Of a DNA stretch of 64,000 nt, positions 61,699-64,000 are shown one piece after another (position 1 is the stretch's first letter; every line of letters starts with the position of its first letter). Position numbers and translations under genes: made by a program. The DNA comes from Methanobrevibacter gottschalkii DSM 11977. Lineage in GTDB: Archaea > Methanobacteriota > Methanobacteria > Methanobacteriales > Methanobacteriaceae. The notes under the pieces were generated by a model that saw nothing but the letters and a program-made list of their open reading frames with translations, searched no databases and was not told the DNA's origin. Location of the stretch: assembly GCF_003814835.1 (NCBI RefSeq), contig NZ_RKRG01000003.1:186001-250000 (forward strand), read 5' to 3'.

Positions 61699-64000
61699 TT
61701 GCACAAAATTAGAAAAGCTATTATCATATGTTTAATATTATTAATTGTTTTTATTCCAACTGCATATGCTGCGGATAATCAAACAAATTTAGGTTTAAAC
61801 AGTAATGATGTAATGTTATCTGATTCATATTATTTTGATGCTAATGTTGATGATGATTTGGGGAATGGATCATTGGATTTTCCTTATAAACAGTTAAAGA
61901 GTAACAGAGTTATAGATAATTCTACAATCTATTTAAATGATGGAATATATTATGGATTTAATAAAGAATTTAGTAATTTAACTGTAATCGGTAAAAATAG
62001 TGAAAAAACTATTATAAAAAATATTCAATTTGATATTAAAGGTTCTTTGATAATTCAAAATGTAACTCTGATTAATTCTAAAATAACCAATAATGCAAAT
62101 ATAACATTGGTTAATTCAATTTTTAAAGATTCTTCATCATTCATTGGAGGAGTTTTAAAGTCAAACCCAAATACTTTTGTAACTATAACTAATTGTACAT
62201 TTTTAAATAATCATGCAAATAGGTATGCTGGAGTTATTTATTCAAATAATTCTAATTTAAATATCTGTAACTCAAGTTTTGTTGGAAATTATGCTAATTA
62301 TTATGGTGGAGCTATTTATTGTGAGAAAAATTCAAAGTTAACAATTATAAATACTGATTTCACAAATAATCATGCAAAAAATGATGCTGGAGGAGCAATA
62401 TATGGTATGGATTCAGATATTCTTGCCAATTATTTAAGTATTTCAAATTCTTCATCCACTTTCGGTGGTGCAATAACTGCACTCAATACAAATTTGAATT
62501 TAACTAATTTCAATGCTTGGAATAATAAAGCAAAATATCGTGGCGGGGTTATTTATTCAGTTTATGGTTATTATATTGTTATGAACTCCACATTTGAAAA
62601 TAACACAGCATCTGATGGAGGTGCGTTATTTATTGACTCACCACATTCAGTGAATGTTTCATCAAACAAATTCATTAAAAACAACGCTTTAAATATTGGT
62701 GGAGCTGTTTATATAATTTCTAATAAAAATTATTTCATTCCTGATAATTTATTTTTAAATAACTCTGCAAGTTTTAATAATGATTTTTATAAAACTATGT
62801 TGTCTAATTTAACTATTGGAAATAATAATTATGTTTTAATTAATTATAATGGATCCCATATAGGTAATCTTCCAAGCAGTTATGATTTAAGAGAATTAAA
62901 TCAGACAACTTCTGTAAAAAATCAGGGATCTGGGGGTAATTGTTGGGCATTTGCAGCAATAGCTAGTTTGGAATCCTGTATTTTAAAAGCTACAGGAAAT
63001 GCATATAACCTTTCTGAAGAAAACATGAAAAATCTAATGACATTATACTCCAATTATGGATGGAAAGTTTCTCCTAATGATGGGGGCTATACTTCAATGG
63101 GCATTGGATATCTTACTTCCTGGTTAGGAGCTATAAATGAAAGTGATGATTCATATTATGAGTCATCTGCATTATCACCAGTACTTGACAGTTTTATTCA
63201 TGTTCAAAATATTCTATTTTTAAAAAGAAATAGTTATACTGATAATGATGAAATAAAAAGAGCTATCATTGAACATGGTGCTGTTTCAACAAGTGTATTT
63301 TGGAAAGTAGAGAAATATGCTAATGGTGAAAATTACTATAATTATGAATATGCTTCGGGTTCTAATCATGCAGTAGTTATTGTCGGATGGGATGATAATT
63401 ATTCTAAAAATAATTTTATTAAAAAGGCTCCAGGAGATGGAGCATGGATAATTAAAAACAGTTGGGGTACTGGTAGTGGTGATGGCGGATATTATTATGT
63501 TTCTTATTATGATGCACGTTTAGCACCAATAAATACTTCATCTGTTACTTACACATTTGTTTTAGCAGATTCGATTAAATATGATAAAAATTATCAATAT
63601 GATATCCCAGGAATGACTGATTATCTATTGAATTCATCGGATCGTGTCTGGTATAAAAATAAGTTTACAGCGACTGACGATGAATATTTAACCGCTGTTT
63701 CTACATACTTCCAAAAAGAAACTTCATGGGATTTGTCAATCTATGTAAATAATAAACTGATGTTAACTCAATCAGGTAATTCTAGTGCAAGCTACTCAAC
63801 AATTGAATTAAACCGATTCATAATTCTTAAAAAAGGTGACATTTTTGAAATTGAATTTAAAATAACTGTTGATGGTGATGCAGGGGTTCCGATATCAGAA
63901 ATAGCTTCTCTTAATAATCTGTTTTATGGTGAAAATATTTCATATGTTAGTTATGATGGGAAAAAATGGATTGATTTATTTGATGTAAGATGGACATATC
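61699..64000 (+). CDS. Secreted beta-helix/papain-like cysteine protease (3' end outside window)
   Basis: The frame is open from TTG 61699 to the window edge (767 codons visible). GGAGGA (61685-61690) supports the TTG. A signal peptide (hydrophobic residues ~8-25, ending AYA) is followed by a parallel beta-helix (about 60-385) with NNHA/GGAI rungs like the adhesins. A C1A peptidase domain then begins at LPSSYDLRELN (about 393). The oxyanion Gln409, nucleophile Cys415 (GGNCWAFA), His557 (SNHAVVIVGWD) and Asn587 (IKNSWGTG) are all present. The remaining ~170 residues resemble the lectin-like beta domain seen after such peptidases in methanogens and clostridia. Expected to cleave proteins at the cell surface; its target is unknown. 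Confidence 0.85.
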   Translation, partial: MHKIRKAIIICLILLIVFIPTAYAADNQTNLGLNSNDVMLSDSYYFDANVDDDLGNGSLDFPYKQLKSNRVIDNSTIYLNDGIYYGFNKEFSNLTVIGKNSEKTIIKNIQFDIKGSLIIQNVTLINSKITNNANITLVNSIFKDSSSFIGGVLKSNPNTFVTITNCTFLNNHANRYAGVIYSNNSNLNICNSSFVGNYANYYGGAIYCEKNSKLTIINTDFTNNHAKNDAGGAIYGMDSDILANYLSISNSSSTFGGAITALNTNLNLTNFNAWNNKAKYRGGVIYSVYGYYIVMNSTFENNTASDGGALFIDSPHSVNVSSNKFIKNNALNIGGAVYIISNKNYFIPDNLFLNNSASFNNDFYKTMLSNLTIGNNNYVLINYNGSHIGNLPSSYDLRELNQTTSVKNQGSGGNCWAFAAIASLESCILKATGNAYNLSEENMKNLMTLYSNYGWKVSPNDGGYTSMGIGYLTSWLGAINESDDSYYESSALSPVLDSFIHVQNILFLKRNSYTDNDEIKRAIIEHGAVSTSVFWKVEKYANGENYYNYEYASGSNHAVVIVGWDDNYSKNNFIKKAPGDGAWIIKNSWGTGSGDGGYYYVSYYDARLAPINTSSVTYTFVLADSIKYDKNYQYDIPGMTDYLLNSSDRVWYKNKFTATDDEYLTAVSTYFQKETSWDLSIYVNNKLMLTQSGNSSASYSTIELNRFIILKKGDIFEIEFKITVDGDAGVPISEIASLNNLFYGENISYVSYDGKKWIDLFDVRWTY

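Overview
The window is a very AT-rich archaeal chromosome segment. Its gene content points to a gut- or rumen-type Methanobrevibacter (order Methanobacteriales). Diagnostic genes are the methanogenesis enzyme methenyl-H4MPT cyclohydrolase (mch), the methanopterin biosynthesis enzyme RFAP synthase (mptG), transcription factor TFS, a DUF4013 membrane protein, and several giant secreted adhesin-like proteins with beta-helix and Ig-like repeats and lysine-rich C-termini. Genus is an inference from gene content; no sequence search was run. No rRNA, tRNA or CRISPR array was seen. Most ribosome binding sites are GGTGA, GGAGG or GAGGTGA about 5-8 nt before the start, and they were used to choose starts.

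Layout. (1) 1-3969: the 3' part of a CobN-like chelatase protein with a Ser/Asn-rich spacer and a C-terminal membrane anchor, then a DUF2162 membrane protein, an ExbB/MotA-like channel protein and an ExbD-like DUF2149 protein. A second cassette of the last three genes, without CobN, lies at 42001-43702. (2) 4243-16594: an adhesin with a palindrome-rich upstream region, a FabG-like reductase, a heterodimeric ABC exporter, a HAD phosphatase, a Spx/ArsC-like protein, an HxlR regulator, seryl-tRNA synthetase, a flavodoxin-like reductase next to a flavodoxin fragment, and an unrecognised, probably DNA-binding protein preceded by a cluster of palindromes. (3) 16595-33455: an adhesin island. It starts with a decayed stretch and holds four large surface proteins (744, 1849, 862 and 1525 aa), a 27-T tract and a recent 258-bp tandem duplication. 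(4) 33626-43702: housekeeping and accessory genes: DUF308 protein, nitroreductase overlapping a MalY/PatB-type C-S lyase, NudC, ferritin, an M14/aspartoacylase-like protein, mptG, an acyltransferase, and phenylacetate-CoA ligase with an ACT protein. (5) 43809-51978: TFS, the pstSCAB-phoU operon, two IS630-type elements in tandem (one decayed, one intact), and a winged-helix-PhoU protein that may regulate phosphate genes. (6) 52254-64000: NADP-type secondary alcohol dehydrogenase, ClC transporter plus nitroreductase, a small Cna-B surface protein, mch, DUF4013 protein, two tandem rubrerythrins, nicotinamide phosphoribosyltransferase, and the 5' part of a beta-helix/papain-like protease that runs off the window.

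How the genes may work together. Mch and MptG serve the C1 carrier pathway of methanogenesis. The alcohol dehydrogenase could feed electrons from secondary alcohols. Ferritin, two rubrerythrins and the nitroreductases fit oxidative defence and redox housekeeping in a strict anaerobe. The Pst system imports phosphate. The adhesins, the Cna-B protein and the beta-helix protease form the surface-interaction repertoire. The least explained system is the pair of DUF2162/ExbB/ExbD-like cassettes, one coupled to a surface-anchored CobN-like protein. Energised ExbBD-type motors normally serve an outer membrane, which this kind of archaeon lacks.
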